A DNA stretch of 42,856 nucleotides from an uncultured SAR86 cluster bacterium (GTDB lineage Bacteria; Pseudomonadota; Gammaproteobacteria; Magnimaribacterales; D2472): contig CACJKN010000009.1 in assembly GCA_902594005.1 (NCBI GenBank), positions 1 through 42,856 of the forward strand, in the 5' to 3' direction. Numbering within the stretch: the first letter of the stretch is position 1; each line of letters starts with the position of its first letter. Shown here in pieces: positions 1 through 10,347 of the stretch. The position numbers and the translations under genes were made by a program. Under the pieces are notes generated by a model that did not search any database, was not told where the DNA came from, and worked only from the letters and a program-made list of their open reading frames with translations.

Positions 1-255
1 CTGAGGAACTATATTTACAGTTTTCCTCTTTCTTGGACCTGTGTAAGTAAATTGAACAACACCTGATTCTTTTGCAAATAATGTGTGATCCTTACCCATT
101 CCAACATTTACACCTGGATGAGTGTTTGTTCCTCTTTGTCTGATAATTATTTCACCGGCCTTCACAAGCTGACCACCAAACCTTTTAACTCCGAGTCTTT
201 TAGACTGGGAATCTCTACCATTCTTACTGGAACCACCAGCTTTCTTATGCGCCAT
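1..255 (-). CDS. rpmA: Large ribosomal subunit protein bL27 (3' end cut by window edge)
   Basis: bL27 is a 50S protein whose N-terminal tail reaches the peptidyl transferase centre. The frame opens with [16 protein letters not shown] and keeps the family core KRFGGQ and [20 protein letters not shown]. All 85 codons in the window are open and the stop lies beyond the edge; the E. coli protein is also 85 residues, so almost nothing is missing. There is no cleavable N-terminal extension of the Firmicutes type. The ATG overlaps the rplU stop by one base (TAATG), so translation is probably coupled to L21. Confidence 0.97.
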   Translation of the reverse strand, partial: MAHKKAGGSSKNGRDSQSKRLGVKRFGGQLVKAGEIIIRQRGTNTHPGVNVGMGKDHTLFAKESGVVQFTYTGPRKRKTVNIVPQ

Positions 256-572
256 TATTTACTCTCAAGTTTAATTTTATTTATCTCTATCTTAGTATAT
301 TTAGCTCTATGCCCCTGTTTACGCATACTATGCTTTCTTCTTCTAAATCTAAGAATTGATAATTTAGTTCCTTTAACTTCGTCAATAATCTTTGCAGAAA
401 CCTTTACATTTGAAAGGTATGGCTGCCCTATTTCGACAGTCTTGTCATCAGAGTATAGAAGTACATTATCAAAAGTGATCTTTTTTTTATCATCGGATAT
501 AAAATCAATTAGAAGAGTTTGACCCTCTTCTACTTTGTGCTGTTTTCCACCTGTTTCAATTACTGCGTACAT
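255..572 (-). CDS. rplU: Large ribosomal subunit protein bL21
   Basis: bL21 binds 23S rRNA in the 50S subunit. The protein starts [18 protein letters not shown] and ends with the family's basic block [18 protein letters not shown]; it has 105 residues against 103 in E. coli. The open frame continues upstream to 623, but those codons run through the promoter and do not match the family, so I place the start at the ATG at 572. It leads the rplU-rpmA operon, divergent from ispB as in E. coli. A good sigma70-type promoter lies at 595-623. Confidence 0.97.
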   Translation of the reverse strand: MYAVIETGGKQHKVEEGQTLLIDFISDDKKKITFDNVLLYSDDKTVEIGQPYLSNVKVSAKIIDEVKGTKLSILRFRRRKHSMRKQGHRAKYTKIEINKIKLESK

Positions 573-594
573 TATTAAATCCGAAAGTTGGCAA

Positions 595-623
595 AATATA
601 CGCTGATATGCGGAATTTATCAA
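595..623 (-). promoter_or_regulatory. Promoter of rplU-rpmA
   Basis: Minus-strand -35 TTGATA (618-623), a 17-base spacer and -10 TATATT (595-600): each box differs from consensus at one position. Transcription would start about 15 bases before the rplU ATG. Prediction from sequence only. Confidence 0.75.
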
Positions 624-631
624 TAGTTAGG

Positions 632-637
632 TATAAT
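632..637 (+). promoter_or_regulatory. Possible -10 box for ispB-fabA-fabB
   Basis: A perfect TATAAT lies 20 bases before the ispB ATG, in the 85-base divergent gap shared with rplU. No good -35 hexamer stands 16-18 bases upstream, and no Shine-Dalgarno sequence precedes the ATG, so the leader would be very short. The region overlaps the -35 area of the rplU promoter, so the two promoters may compete. Confidence 0.4.
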
Positions 638-657
638 TTTTAATCCAAATCATTAAC

Positions 658-1614
658 ATGCCTAATTTAAGTAAAAATCTAAAAAAAGATCTCAAAAAAG
701 TTGAAAGCTTGATGAGGAAGAATTTAAGTAAGGAGCCTGTGGTTAAGGACCTTTATGATTACATTTTTGATAAATCTGGAAAGAAGGTGCGAGCATCTAT
801 AAGTCTAATTAGCTCTTATGGAATGAATAAAAATCAGCAAAATAGAGTAAAGCTCGCAGCTATCATTGAACTTCTACATACTGCAACACTTGTTCACGAC
901 GATATTATTGATAATTCTGACCTTCGAAGAGGTAAAACAACTGTAAATGTTGCTTGGTCAAACTCACATGGCGTGCTAATAGGTGATTTTATTTACTCCA
1001 AAGCTTTTATGCTGATGAATGAAATAGGTAATTTCAAAGTAATTGATGAGCTGAGCTCTGCTACTAATAAAATTGCTGAGGGTGAATTAATGCAGCTTGC
1101 AAATAAAAATAATTTAGATACCTCACTCCACCAACTAAAAAAAATTAGTTATTATAAAACTGGGAGATTATTTGAAGCCTCTGCAAAAAGTGCTGCAATG
1201 CTTTCTGGTAAATCAACCTCATTTATTGAGAATATTTCAAAAGCTGCAAAACTTATTGGAATTGTATTTCAAGTAAGAGATGACTTGCTTGATTATGGAA
1301 TAAGTAAAGGAAATATTGGAAAGCCGGAAATGCAAGATATCCTTGAGGATAAAATAACTTATCCACTCTTTTTCGCGCTTAAAAGTTCAAGCAAAAAAGA
1401 TAGTTCAAAGATCTTAAAAAAACTAAAAAATAAAGACTTTAGTGTAGAGGAAGTAGCAGACTTTGTTTCTTCTTCGAGTGCTTTTAATAAATGTAATTCT
1501 CTAATCCAAAGCTATAGTAATGAAATTAGTAAATGCATCAATAAGATATCTAATAAAGAAATTCGTGATGAGATGTTAAACTTGTCTCAAAGCTTAAAAA
1601 ATAGATATGAATAA
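658..1614 (+). CDS. ispB: Long-chain polyprenyl diphosphate synthase (octaprenyl type)
   Basis: Trans-prenyltransferase adding isopentenyl diphosphate units to make the side chain of ubiquinone. Both aspartate-rich Mg2+ motifs are present: DDIID at residues 81-85 and DDLLD at 208-212, with GKKVRA near 41-46 and the KTGRLFEAS helix near 167-175. Length is 318 residues (E. coli IspB 323). Position next to divergent rplU-rpmA is the same as in E. coli and supports IspB over a geranylgeranyl or farnesyl synthase; chain length itself cannot be read from the sequence. The 3' end overlaps fabA by 8 bases. Confidence 0.9.
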   Translation: MPNLSKNLKKDLKKVESLMRKNLSKEPVVKDLYDYIFDKSGKKVRASISLISSYGMNKNQQNRVKLAAIIELLHTATLVHDDIIDNSDLRRGKTTVNVAWSNSHGVLIGDFIYSKAFMLMNEIGNFKVIDELSSATNKIAEGELMQLANKNNLDTSLHQLKKISYYKTGRLFEASAKSAAMLSGKSTSFIENISKAAKLIGIVFQVRDDLLDYGISKGNIGKPEMQDILEDKITYPLFFALKSSSKKDSSKILKKLKNKDFSVEEVADFVSSSSAFNKCNSLIQSYSNEISKCINKISNKEIRDEMLNLSQSLKNRYE

Positions 1615-2134
1615 AGTATTTAAACCTAAAGACTGCTATTCAAAAGAAGACCTTGTTGATTGCGGATTTGGTCAACTATTTGGTGAAGGCAATGGCAGGC
1701 TTCCAGTAGATCCAATGCTTATGTTTGATCGAATCACTAAGATAAATAATACTGGTGGTAAATATTCAAAAGGCGAGGTTTATGCAGAGCTCGATGTAAA
1801 TCCTGATCTCTGGTTCTTTGATTGCCATTTCAAAGAAGATCCTGTTATGCCGGGGTGCCTTGGGCTTGATGCAATGTGGCAATTGCTTGGTTTCTTTCTA
1901 TGCTGGAGTGAATTACCTGGGATTGGAAGAGCTTTAGGAGCTGAAAAAGTTAAATTCTTTGGCCAGGTGCTTCCAACAGCAAAAAAAGTTAATTATGTTC
2001 TTGATATAAAAAGAGTTGTAAATCGTGGAGCTGTAGTTGGTTTTTCTGATGCTGATATGTTTGTAGATGATAAACATGTTTATTCAGCAGATAACCTTAA
2101 AGTAGGCCTTTTTGCTGACCCAAGCAAGTTTTAA
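1607..2134 (+). CDS. fabA: 3-hydroxydecanoyl-ACP dehydratase/isomerase FabA
   Basis: FabA dehydrates 3-hydroxydecanoyl-ACP and isomerises the trans-2 product to cis-3-decenoyl-ACP, the branch point to unsaturated fatty acids. The active-site block [20 protein letters not shown] is intact, with His74 and Asp88 matching E. coli His70 and Asp84; [13 protein letters not shown] and LKVGLF are also family-typical. Length is 175 residues (E. coli 172). The start overlaps the ispB end (ATGAATAA shared) and the stop is one base from fabB, so the three genes are probably translated in a coupled way. Confidence 0.97.
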   Translation: MNKVFKPKDCYSKEDLVDCGFGQLFGEGNGRLPVDPMLMFDRITKINNTGGKYSKGEVYAELDVNPDLWFFDCHFKEDPVMPGCLGLDAMWQLLGFFLCWSELPGIGRALGAEKVKFFGQVLPTAKKVNYVLDIKRVVNRGAVVGFSDADMFVDDKHVYSADNLKVGLFADPSKF

Positions 2135-2135
2135 A

Positions 2136-3344
2136 ATGCGTGAAGTTGTTGTTACAGGAATGGGATTAATATCCTGTATTGGTAATGATTTAGATACTGT
2201 TTCAAAAAATCTTAAGGCAGGTAAATCTGGTATTAAATTAAATCAAGAATATGTTGATATGGGTTTTAGGAGCCATGTATGTGGATCTATTGATATAGAT
2301 TTGAAGCCATTAATTGATAGAAAAGTTTTAAGATTTATGGGTAATGCATCTGCATATGCTTATCTCGCTGCTAAAGATGCTCTCACGGATGCTGGGCTAA
2401 ATGAAGACGATATATCTTCTCCACGTATTGGTCTTGTTGCTGGTTCTGGAGGAGCTTCTTCTGCAATTCAGATAGAGGCTGCAGACATAACTAGATCTAA
2501 AGGACCAAAACGAGTTGGGCCCTATGCTGTTCCTAAAGCAATGGGAAGCACTGTTTCTGCTGTTTTATCAACAGCATTAAAAATTAAAGGTGTTAACTAT
2601 TCGATTACTTCGGCTTGTTCGACAAGCGCGCACTGTATTGGTCACGGAGCAAACCTTATTCAAAACGGTTTACAGGATATTGTGATTGCTGGTGGTGGTG
2701 AGGATGAGCATTGGTCGTCATCATCTCTGTTTGATGCAATGGGAGCATTAAGTTCACAATTTAATGAGCAGCCAACGCTAGCATCAAGACCATTTGATAA
2801 AAATAGAGATGGTTTTGTAATAGCAGGTGGTTCTGGGATGGTAATACTTGAAGAAAAAGAAAATGCATTAAAAAGAGGTGCAAAGATTTATGGAACTCTT
2901 AAAGGCTTTTGTGCAAATTCAGATGGTTATGATATGGTTGCTCCCTCTGGAGAAGGAGCTGCTAGATGCATGAGTGAAGCCCTCTCTCAGTATGGACAAC
3001 AAGTAGACTACATTAATGCACATGGAACAAGTACTCCGGTAGGAGATATTGCTGAAATAAATGCAATTAAAGAGGTATTCAGTACCCAAAATCCCTACTT
3101 AAGTTCAACGAAATCCCTTACAGGCCACTCACTAGGAGCAACTGGAGCTCAAGAAGTTATTTATTCAATGATAATGATGAATGGAGGTTTCATTTCTCCT
3201 TCAATAAATGTTGAAGATGCCGTAGAAGAAATTGGTGATATTAATTTAGTAACTAAAGAAAACAATGAAAACATTAATTCATTTATGAGTAACTCATTTG
3301 GTTTCGGCGGGACAAATGCATGCTTAATATTTAGTAAAGATTAA
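2136..3344 (+). CDS. fabB: Beta-ketoacyl-ACP synthase I FabB
   Basis: FabB elongates the cis-3-decenoyl-ACP made by FabA, so the two neighbours complete the anaerobic unsaturated fatty acid route. The Cys-His-His triad is complete: Cys161 in [12 protein letters not shown], His296 in [11 protein letters not shown] and His331 in [15 protein letters not shown] (E. coli 163/298/333). The open frame extends 8 codons upstream to a TTG at 2112, but [13 protein letters not shown] is the usual N-terminus and the ATG at 2136 follows the fabA stop by one base. Length is 402 residues, close to E. coli's 406. Confidence 0.97.
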   Translation: MREVVVTGMGLISCIGNDLDTVSKNLKAGKSGIKLNQEYVDMGFRSHVCGSIDIDLKPLIDRKVLRFMGNASAYAYLAAKDALTDAGLNEDDISSPRIGLVAGSGGASSAIQIEAADITRSKGPKRVGPYAVPKAMGSTVSAVLSTALKIKGVNYSITSACSTSAHCIGHGANLIQNGLQDIVIAGGGEDEHWSSSSLFDAMGALSSQFNEQPTLASRPFDKNRDGFVIAGGSGMVILEEKENALKRGAKIYGTLKGFCANSDGYDMVAPSGEGAARCMSEALSQYGQQVDYINAHGTSTPVGDIAEINAIKEVFSTQNPYLSSTKSLTGHSLGATGAQEVIYSMIMMNGGFISPSINVEDAVEEIGDINLVTKENNENINSFMSNSFGFGGTNACLIFSKD

Positions 3345-3369
3345 TTCATCTATCAATGAGGAGATAAAT

Positions 3370-3762
3370 ATGTTTAGTCATATAATGATTGGGACAAATG
3401 ACATTGAGGAATCACGAGTATTCTACGATAAATTATTTGAAGTTCTTGGTGCAAAGCCTGGAAAAATGATCCCAAGCCGTACTGGCTTAAAAAGATATTT
3501 TTATAACTTTAAAGATACAAGTTTTGCAATATCTGAACCTCTTGACGGGAAAGAAGCGACTGTTGCAAATGGAGCTACGATTGGATTTAACTTGGAAAGT
3601 GTTGAGCAAGGAGACCTATGGCATATGGCTGGAGTTCAAAACGGTGGAACTTCCATTGAAGAACCTCCTGGTGTTCGTGAATATGATGACTATAGTTTTT
3701 ACTTAGCTTACTTAAGAGACCCAACCGGGCATAAGTTATGTGGACTGATGAGAGTTAAATAA
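3370..3762 (+). CDS. VOC (glyoxalase-fold) family protein, substrate unknown
   Basis: 130-residue protein with the vicinal-oxygen-chelate fold, opening FSHIMIGTNDIEESRVFYDKL (His4 a likely metal ligand) and closing YLRDPTGHKLCGL, the usual second betaalphabetabetabeta module. It resembles the small stand-alone VOC group often annotated as glyoxalase/bleomycin resistance, but nothing identifies a substrate, and activity as lactoylglutathione lyase should not be assumed. A good Shine-Dalgarno (GAGGAG) stands 6-7 bases before the ATG, 25 bases after fabB, so it may be the last gene of the ispB-fabA-fabB run. It converges on the crotonase gene with only 3 bases between stops. Confidence 0.85.
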   Translation: MFSHIMIGTNDIEESRVFYDKLFEVLGAKPGKMIPSRTGLKRYFYNFKDTSFAISEPLDGKEATVANGATIGFNLESVEQGDLWHMAGVQNGGTSIEEPPGVREYDDYSFYLAYLRDPTGHKLCGLMRVK

Positions 3763-3765
3763 AGT

Positions 3766-4623
3766 TTATTTCTTTTCAATTTTCTCTAGAAAATCTTTTG
3801 GCAAGTCCTCTGATACTGAATTTGGAAAGTCAGCAGGTCGCTTTTCCAAAAATGAGGTTACTCCTTCCCTAGCATCTCCAGACTTACCTCTAGAGCTTAT
3901 GAAAATACTTTCCAAATCATGCGATCTATCAGGTCCATTATCTCCAAGCGAAGTCCAAAATAATCTTCGTGCCATCGCAACTGAAACAGGAGCAGATTTC
4001 TTTGCAAGATCTTTGCAATAATCTAGAGATTTCTGAAGCATTTCATCATCTTCAAAAATATATGAAACAAGCCCAATCTCTTTGGCTTCGTTAGCATCAA
4101 TAATCTTTCCAGAGAAGCAAAGCTCTAAGGCTTTTGATATGCCTACTATTTTTGGAAGGAACCATGAGCTACTGGCATCATTCACAATTCCTCTATTTAA
4201 AAAAACAAATCCGAACCTTGCACTTGTTGAAGCAATTCTAATATCTGCTGCCAGTTGCAGAGTTGCTCCAACACCTACAGCGGGACCATTACAGGCCGTT
4301 ATAATTGGTTTAAGTGACTTATACATTCTGAGTGTCAAAATACCGCCAGCATCTTTATTGTAATCTTGAGGATATTCTTCAGATGTATCAAATTTATCGA
4401 CAAAGGTATTTTCTCCTCCTGAGAGATCAGCACCTGCACAGAATGCCCTTCCAGAACCAGTTATAAGTGTTGCTCTTATCTTGTCATCATTATCTATGAC
4501 GTCAAAAGCATCACAAAGCTCTTCCATCATAGTTAAAGTAAATGCATTGAGTTTCTCTGGTCGATTCAGCTTTATCAAAGCAACCGAATCTTGAGTTTCA
4601 AATTTTATGTGCTTGTAATTCAA
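3766..4623 (-). CDS. Enoyl-CoA hydratase/isomerase (crotonase) family protein
   Basis: 285-residue crotonase-fold enzyme acting on acyl-CoA thioesters. The oxyanion-hole segments are clear: GRAFCAGADLSGG near 58-70 and NGPAVGVGATLQLAADIRIA near 112-131. The two glutamates of classical enoyl-CoA hydratase are absent: Thr121 and Phe141 occupy their places. Asp149 in GIVNDASSSWFLP aligns with the catalytic Asp of PaaG-type isomerases, so isomerase or another crotonase reaction is more likely than plain hydration. The first codon is TTG without an obvious Shine-Dalgarno, 3 bases after the ssb stop; the start is the least certain part. Probably co-transcribed with ssb, with no visible functional link. 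Confidence 0.85.
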   Translation of the reverse strand: MNYKHIKFETQDSVALIKLNRPEKLNAFTLTMMEELCDAFDVIDNDDKIRATLITGSGRAFCAGADLSGGENTFVDKFDTSEEYPQDYNKDAGGILTLRMYKSLKPIITACNGPAVGVGATLQLAADIRIASTSARFGFVFLNRGIVNDASSSWFLPKIVGISKALELCFSGKIIDANEAKEIGLVSYIFEDDEMLQKSLDYCKDLAKKSAPVSVAMARRLFWTSLGDNGPDRSHDLESIFISSRGKSGDAREGVTSFLEKRPADFPNSVSEDLPKDFLEKIEKK

Positions 4624-4626
4624 AGT

Positions 4627-5067
4627 CTAGAAAGGGATATCTTCTTCTGAGAATTCGCCATTGTCTTGATTTACATTCTCTTCACTCATGCCTGAGTTAT
4701 TATTTTCAAAGGAGGATCCTGAAGAATCGCCTCTTGAATCAAGCATCGTAAGCTCTTGTCCCAAAACCTCAGTTGTATATCTATCATTTCCTGCCTGATC
4801 TTGCCATTTTCTTGTTTGCAATTTGCCTTCAACATAAACTTTAGATCCTTTATCAAGATATTGTTCTGCAATCTCAGCAAGTTTTCCAAAATATACGACC
4901 CTATGCCACTCAGTCTTTGTTTTTAAATCGCCGCTGTCTTTATCTTTCCATGATTCCGAAGTTGCCAAACTTAAGTTGGCTACTGCGGTATTGCTTTGGG
5001 TATACTTCATGTCTGGTTTTTGACCTAAATTACCTACTAAAATTACTTTATTTACACCTCTACTCAT
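4627..5067 (-). CDS. ssb: Single-stranded DNA-binding protein
   Basis: SSB coats single-stranded DNA in replication, repair and recombination as a homotetramer. The OB fold covers about residues 1-110 ([19 protein letters not shown], then [19 protein letters not shown] and [15 protein letters not shown]). A low-complexity acidic, Asn/Ser-rich linker follows, ending in EEDIPF, the C-terminal tip that recruits partner proteins. Length 146 is shorter than E. coli's 178 because of the linker. It is divergent from uvrA with a 57-base gap, as in E. coli; no LexA-type CTGT-N8-ACAG box is visible in that gap. Confidence 0.97.
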   Translation of the reverse strand: MSRGVNKVILVGNLGQKPDMKYTQSNTAVANLSLATSESWKDKDSGDLKTKTEWHRVVYFGKLAEIAEQYLDKGSKVYVEGKLQTRKWQDQAGNDRYTTEVLGQELTMLDSRGDSSGSSFENNNSGMSEENVNQDNGEFSEEDIPF

Positions 5068-5124
5068 ATTTACCTCTTATAATATTAAAAGTTTAACCCA
5101 TATTTCTTATTACATACATTTTAA

Positions 5125-7947
5125 ATGAAAAGCATATCAATTAAAGGTGCTCGTACTCATAATTTAAAAAATATTGATGTTGATATTCCTAGAAATAAAC
5201 TTGTTGTAATTACTGGATTATCTGGATCAGGAAAGTCGTCTTTAGCGTTTGATACCTTGTATGCAGAGGGTCAGAGAAGATATGTTGAATCACTCTCGGC
5301 ATACGCCAGACAGTTCTTATCAATGATGGAAAAGCCTGACGTTGATCAAATTGAAGGGCTTTCTCCAGCTATTTCTATAGAGCAAAAATCTGCGTCTCAT
5401 AATCCTAGGTCAACTGTAGGAACTGTTACTGAGATTTATGACTACTTAAGACTTCTCTACTCTCGAGTTGGTACTCCTAAATGTCCAGATCATGACATTG
5501 AGCTAAAAGCTAAATCTATTTCTGAAATTACCGATCAGATATGTAGTTTTGAGGAAGGCCAAAAAATAATGATTATTGCTCCAATAATTAGAGGAAAAAA
5601 AGGAGAACATCTTGCTGTTTATGAAGACCTTCGACAAGAAGGTTTTGTGAGAGCTAAAGTTAATGAAAAGATTTATTCATTAGATGAATTTCCAGAGTTA
5701 GAAAAAAATAAAAAACATAATATTTCAGCAGTTGTAGATAGGCTTGTAATAAAAAATAATGAAGAATTTAGGCAACGTGTAGCAGAGTCAGTTGAGACAG
5801 CCTCAAACTTTTCCGATGGAATAATTGAAATAGACTTTATTGATGGAAAGAATGAATCTATTCTATTTTCAACAAATTTTTCTTGTCCAGAGTGTGGTTA
5901 TTCTATTCCTGAGCTTGAGCCAAGAATGTTTTCTTTTAATAGCCCTTTTGGAGCATGCGATGCGTGTGATGGACTTGGCATAATTCAATATATTGATCCC
6001 TCAAAACTTATTCCAGATGAGGATGTCTCAATAAATAATGGAGCCATTAAGGGATGGACAAGAAGAAATAGATTTTATTTTTATCAACTAAAGTGTCTTG
6101 CAAAGCATTATGATTTCTCGCTTACAACTAAGTGGTCAGATCTAGATGAAAAATATAAAGATATTATTCTTTGGGGAAGTGATGATGTCATAGATTTTTC
6201 AAAAAGATGGCGAAGTGGGAGTAGGTTAGTTAGGAAACACAAGTTCGAAGGTGTAATTGTAAATACGCAAAGACGATTTAGAGACACAGATTCAGAATTT
6301 ATGAGGAATGAGCTATCTAAACTTCTTTCTGATAAAAATTGTGATGCATGTGATGGTTCTAGACTAAGAAAAGAATCTAGAAATATCTTCATCGAAAATA
6401 CTCCCATTAATCAAATAACTGAAATGAGGATAAATGAAAGTCTCAAATTCGTATCAGAGTTAAATCTTATTGGTAACAAAAAAAAGATTTCTGAGAAAAT
6501 ACTTAAAGAAATTAATGATAGGCTATCGTTTCTTGAGAATGTTGGTCTTGGATATCTTGCTCTAGATAGAAGTGCAGAATCTTTATCAGGTGGAGAAGCT
6601 CAAAGAATTAGACTGGCTAGTCAAATTGGCTCCGGCTTGGTGGGAGTTACATATATTCTAGATGAGCCAAGCATAGGACTTCATCAAAGAGATAATGGGA
6701 AATTAATAGAAACGCTTAAAAATTTAAGAGACCTTGGTAATACCGTAATAGTTGTAGAACATGATGAGGATGCAATGCGTGAGGCTGACTATATTATCGA
6801 TATGGGCCCTGGCGCAGGAGTTCATGGTGGAAAAGTATGTGCTGAAGGAGACTTTGAAAAAATTATTAAAGATAAAAAATCTATAACTGCAAAATTTTTA
6901 TCTAAAAAAAGAGAGATCAAAGTCCCAAAAAAGAGGTCAAAACATCAAGACAAATTTATTGAAATTAAGTCTGCATTTGCTAACAACTTAAATAATATAG
7001 ATATTGAGATACCTATTGGGCTATTTACTGCAGTTACAGGAGTATCTGGCTCCGGAAAATCATCACTAATTAATCAAACTCTTCTTCCAATGAGTTCTTT
7101 TATGCTTAATAGAGCAAACCTTAAAAAAGAAGTTAAATGTAAAGAAATAAGAGGTCTTGAGCATCTGGATAAAGTTATTGATATTGACCAATCGCCGATA
7201 GGAAGGACTCCACGCTCCAATCCTGCAACTTACATTGGATTATTTTCAAATATTAGAGATCTTTTTGCTCAAACTATTGAAGCGCGAGCAAGAGGATATA
7301 AGCCTGGAAGATTTAGCTTTAATGTTAAAGGTGGAAGATGTGAGTCATGCCAAGGAGATGGTCTTATCAAAGTGGAAATGCACTTTCTAGCCGACGTTTA
7401 TGTCACATGTGATGTTTGTCATGGTTCAAGGTATAACGATCAAACTCTGGAAGTAAAATATAAAGATAAAAATATAAGCGATGTTTTAAATATGACAGTC
7501 GAGGATGCTTTGTCTTTCTTTGATCAAATCCCAGCAATTAAGAATAAACTCAAAACTTTAAATGATGTAGGTCTTGGCTATATTACTCTTGGACAATCTG
7601 CTACCACCCTTTCGGGCGGAGAAGCTCAGAGAATAAAGCTTGCTAAGGAACTATCAAAGAGAAGTACAGGTAAAACTTTATTTATTCTTGATGAACCAAC
7701 AACTGGACTTCACTTTCATGATATTGAACTACTATTAAAAGTTTTACATAGGTTAAAAGAGCAAGGAAATACTATCATTGTTATTGAGCACAATTTAGAT
7801 GTGATTAAAACCGCAGATTGGATTATAGATTTAGGTCCTGAAGGAGGAAGTCAGGGCGGAGAGTTGGTTGCTAGTGGTACACCAGAAAAAGTATCAAAAA
7901 ATAAGAAATCTTTTACAGGGAAATACCTTAAAGGGATGCTTAGCTAA
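5125..7947 (+). CDS. uvrA: UvrABC excinuclease subunit A
   Basis: UvrA is the damage-sensing ATPase of nucleotide excision repair, loading UvrB at lesions. Two ABC modules are visible: Walker A GLSGSGKS at 31-38 and GVSGSGKS at 639-646, each with an LSGGEAQRI signature. Zinc ligands Cys254/257/278/281 and Cys739/742/762/765 are intact. Length is 940 residues, the same as E. coli. The 3' end overlaps the rplQ 3' end on the other strand by 8 bases, so neither gene has a terminator between them. The ssb-uvrA-rplQ neighbourhood resembles that of Pseudomonas, from general knowledge. Confidence 0.98.
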   Translation: MKSISIKGARTHNLKNIDVDIPRNKLVVITGLSGSGKSSLAFDTLYAEGQRRYVESLSAYARQFLSMMEKPDVDQIEGLSPAISIEQKSASHNPRSTVGTVTEIYDYLRLLYSRVGTPKCPDHDIELKAKSISEITDQICSFEEGQKIMIIAPIIRGKKGEHLAVYEDLRQEGFVRAKVNEKIYSLDEFPELEKNKKHNISAVVDRLVIKNNEEFRQRVAESVETASNFSDGIIEIDFIDGKNESILFSTNFSCPECGYSIPELEPRMFSFNSPFGACDACDGLGIIQYIDPSKLIPDEDVSINNGAIKGWTRRNRFYFYQLKCLAKHYDFSLTTKWSDLDEKYKDIILWGSDDVIDFSKRWRSGSRLVRKHKFEGVIVNTQRRFRDTDSEFMRNELSKLLSDKNCDACDGSRLRKESRNIFIENTPINQITEMRINESLKFVSELNLIGNKKKISEKILKEINDRLSFLENVGLGYLALDRSAESLSGGEAQRIRLASQIGSGLVGVTYILDEPSIGLHQRDNGKLIETLKNLRDLGNTVIVVEHDEDAMREADYIIDMGPGAGVHGGKVCAEGDFEKIIKDKKSITAKFLSKKREIKVPKKRSKHQDKFIEIKSAFANNLNNIDIEIPIGLFTAVTGVSGSGKSSLINQTLLPMSSFMLNRANLKKEVKCKEIRGLEHLDKVIDIDQSPIGRTPRSNPATYIGLFSNIRDLFAQTIEARARGYKPGRFSFNVKGGRCESCQGDGLIKVEMHFLADVYVTCDVCHGSRYNDQTLEVKYKDKNISDVLNMTVEDALSFFDQIPAIKNKLKTLNDVGLGYITLGQSATTLSGGEAQRIKLAKELSKRSTGKTLFILDEPTTGLHFHDIELLLKVLHRLKEQGNTIIVIEHNLDVIKTADWIIDLGPEGGSQGGELVASGTPEKVSKNKKSFTGKYLKGMLS

Positions 7948-8350
7948 CTTCAGATTCCTTAAGCTCAGGTACTTCAGTTTCAGCATCTTCAGTCGATCTA
8001 TCGACCCACTCAACAAAAGCCATATCAGCCTTATCACCAGGCCTGAAGCCAGCTTTAATTATTCTAAGATAGCCCCCGGGTCTAGAAGATGATTTTGGGC
8101 CAATCTCTTCAAATAATTTACCGACTGATTTTTTACATCTAAGCTTATCAAAAACTCTTCTTCTGTTCGCTACTGAGTCGTTTTTAGAGACAGTAATTAG
8201 GGGCTCAAGATATTTTTTTAGCTCTTTCGCTTTTGGAACAGTTGTTTTTATAATCTCATGTTCTATAAGAGCAAGAGATAAGTTCTTAAACAAAGCTTTT
8301 CTATGTGCTGAGTTTCTATTTAATTTTCTGCCTGATTTCTGATGTCTCAT
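7940..8350 (-). CDS. rplQ: Large ribosomal subunit protein bL17
   Basis: bL17 lies on the back of the 50S subunit near the exit tunnel. It starts [20 protein letters not shown] and keeps RPGGYLRI near the C-terminal third; an acidic tail ([18 protein letters not shown]) brings it to 136 residues against 127 in E. coli. It is the last gene of the 29-kb minus-strand block, 3 bases after rpoA. The stop lies inside the last codons of convergent uvrA, so the terminator, if any, must be within uvrA. Confidence 0.97.
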   Translation of the reverse strand: MRHQKSGRKLNRNSAHRKALFKNLSLALIEHEIIKTTVPKAKELKKYLEPLITVSKNDSVANRRRVFDKLRCKKSVGKLFEEIGPKSSSRPGGYLRIIKAGFRPGDKADMAFVEWVDRSTEDAETEVPELKESEVS

Positions 8351-8353
8351 TTT

Positions 8354-9319
8354 TTAACCCATCGGTGGCCAGTTATCTAACACCATACCTAAAGAAAGTC
8401 CTTTTGAAGCTAGGACATCTTTAATCTCATTAAGAGACTTTTTACCAAGATTAGGTGTTTTTAGAAGATCAAATTCAGATCTTTGAATTAAATCACCAAT
8501 TAAGAAAATACTTTCTGCTTTTAAACAATTAGTTGACCTTACAGTTAGCTCAAGTTCTTCTATAGACCTAAGGAGTAGTGGGTCAAAGTCATTTTGCTCT
8601 TTTTTAGCTTCTTGTTCTGCAATTGCTTCTAAATCAACAAAGGCTGCAAGTTGTTGCTGCATTATAGTTGCAGAATGTTCTATAGCCATTTTTGCATCGA
8701 TAGTCCCATCAGTTTCTAACTCAAGTATTAATTTATCTAAGTCTGTTCTTTTCTCAAATCTTGCATTCTCCACAGAGTAAGAAACTCTTTTTACTGGACT
8801 AAATGAAGCGTCTACTTTTAAACCTCCTACAGTATTATTTTCATCATCTCTAATATCTGCAGGCTCATAACCTCTTCCAGTTCTTACAAAAACTGACATA
8901 TTTAATTTAACTTTATCTACAAGTGAAACAACATGATGATCGGCATCTGTTAACTCAACATTTCCAGGAGCCTCAAATGAAGAAGATGTTACTTCGCATG
9001 GTCCATCAACAGATAGTTTAAGTTCTGCTTCATTTCCTTCAATTAGTTTCACTGGCATATCTTTAAGATTCAATAGAATATCTATTACGTCCTCTCTAAC
9101 TCCCTCAATTGTTGAATACTCATGAGAAATACCATCGATCACAACATCTGTTACAGCAGCACCAGGCATTGATGAAAGAAGAATCCTTCTTAAGGCATTA
9201 CCTAGCGTATGACCAAAGCCTCTCTCAAGCGGCTCTAGCGTTACCTTCGATACAGTATCTGAAACATTGTCGACTTGTATCTCGGTTGGTACTAATAAAT
9301 CTATTACTGATATTTGCAT
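8354..9319 (-). CDS. rpoA: RNA polymerase alpha subunit
   Basis: Alpha dimerises to seed core polymerase assembly, and its C-terminal domain contacts UP elements and activators. The N-terminal domain (about 1-235) carries [20 protein letters not shown]; the C-terminal domain (about 245-321) carries [12 protein letters not shown], which includes the DNA-contacting Arg, and [19 protein letters not shown]. Length is 321 residues (E. coli 329). It lies between rpsD and rplQ as in the classical alpha operon, 17 bases after rpsD. Confidence 0.98.
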   Translation of the reverse strand: MQISVIDLLVPTEIQVDNVSDTVSKVTLEPLERGFGHTLGNALRRILLSSMPGAAVTDVVIDGISHEYSTIEGVREDVIDILLNLKDMPVKLIEGNEAELKLSVDGPCEVTSSSFEAPGNVELTDADHHVVSLVDKVKLNMSVFVRTGRGYEPADIRDDENNTVGGLKVDASFSPVKRVSYSVENARFEKRTDLDKLILELETDGTIDAKMAIEHSATIMQQQLAAFVDLEAIAEQEAKKEQNDFDPLLLRSIEELELTVRSTNCLKAESIFLIGDLIQRSEFDLLKTPNLGKKSLNEIKDVLASKGLSLGMVLDNWPPMG

Positions 9320-9336
9320 AATTACCTCTAACCCTC

Positions 9337-9957
9337 TTATTTTGAATAAAGCTCAACTATAAGATTTTCATTTATTTCTGTACTTAGATCAGTTCTATCT
9401 GGTACTGATTTAAATACGCCCCTAAAATTCTTTGCATCTACTTCAAGCCAATTGCACTCTTCTCTTTGTGCTGCTAGATCTAAAGCTGATTGGATTCTTA
9501 ATTGGCCCTTCTTATTTTCTCTAACTTCAATCACATCTTCAGACTGAACTTGGTATGAAGGTATATTTACTGTACTGCCATTAACGAGTATTGCTTTATG
9601 AGAAACAAGTTGTCTTGACTCTGCACGAGTACATCCAAATCCCATTCTATAAACAACATTATCTAATCTTTGTTCTAAGTAAGATAAGAGGTTTTCACCT
9701 GTATTACCTTTAGACTTTGCAGCTTTCTTATAATAATTTCTAAACTGTTTCTCTAAAACTCCATACATCCTTCTTACTTTTTGTTTTTCTCTAAGCTGTA
9801 ATCCATAATCTGACAACCTACCTCTTCTGAGCCCATGAACTCCCGGCGCAGTTTCCATATTACATTTAGATTCAACAGCTCTAACACCGCTCTTCAAATA
9901 AAGATCTGTACCTTCTCTTCTCGAAAGCCTTAATGATGGTCCTCTATATCTAGCCAT
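9337..9957 (-). CDS. rpsD: Small ribosomal subunit protein uS4
   Basis: uS4 nucleates 30S assembly on the 5' domain of 16S rRNA and lines the mRNA entry. Length 206 equals E. coli. The S4 RNA-binding domain covers roughly residues 95-155 ([20 protein letters not shown]). The N-terminal region lacks the four zinc cysteines, so this is the zinc-free form. In E. coli S4 represses its operon by binding an rpsM leader pseudoknot; here the rpmJ-rpsM gap is 5 bases, so that site has no intergenic room. Confidence 0.98.
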   Translation of the reverse strand: MARYRGPSLRLSRREGTDLYLKSGVRAVESKCNMETAPGVHGLRRGRLSDYGLQLREKQKVRRMYGVLEKQFRNYYKKAAKSKGNTGENLLSYLEQRLDNVVYRMGFGCTRAESRQLVSHKAILVNGSTVNIPSYQVQSEDVIEVRENKKGQLRIQSALDLAAQREECNWLEVDAKNFRGVFKSVPDRTDLSTEINENLIVELYSK

Positions 9958-9966
9958 TATTCTCTC

Positions 9967-10344
9967 CTAAACTCTTCTCTTTTTTGGTGGCCTGCATCCA
10001 TTATGAGGAAGAGGTGTAACGTCAGTTATGCTCTTTATCTTAAGACCACATGCATTTAATGATCTAACTGCAGACTCTCTTCCAGCTCCAGGGCCTTTAA
10101 CTTTTACATCTAAACTTGTCATACCGAAATCTTCTTTAGCAACAGTTCCAACTTTTTCGGCAGCAATTTGAGCTGCAAAAGGCGTGCTCTTTCTTGAGCC
10201 TCTAAAACCAGAGCCACCAGAAGTAGCCCAACATACAGCATTACCCTGCTTGTCAGTAATAGTAATGATAGTGTTATTAAATGAAGAGTGAATATGTGCC
10301 ACTCCTTCACTTATTACCCTTTTTGTCTTTTTACTTTTAGCCAT
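9967..10344 (-). CDS. rpsK: Small ribosomal subunit protein uS11
   Basis: uS11 sits on the 30S platform beside the mRNA exit. Family markers: [18 protein letters not shown] near 15-32, [31 protein letters not shown] and the basic end [13 protein letters not shown]. Length is 125 (E. coli 129). Gap to rpsM is 3 bases and to rpsD 9 bases. Confidence 0.98.
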   Translation of the reverse strand: MAKSKKTKRVISEGVAHIHSSFNNTIITITDKQGNAVCWATSGGSGFRGSRKSTPFAAQIAAEKVGTVAKEDFGMTSLDVKVKGPGAGRESAVRSLNACGLKIKSITDVTPLPHNGCRPPKKRRV

Positions 10345-10347
10345 TCT

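Noticed and set aside
3755-3785. AAATAAA-G-TTTATTT inverted repeat between the VOC and crotonase stops as a bidirectional terminator
   Set aside because: Pure A/T stem with a one-base loop and no clean T-run; too weak to call.
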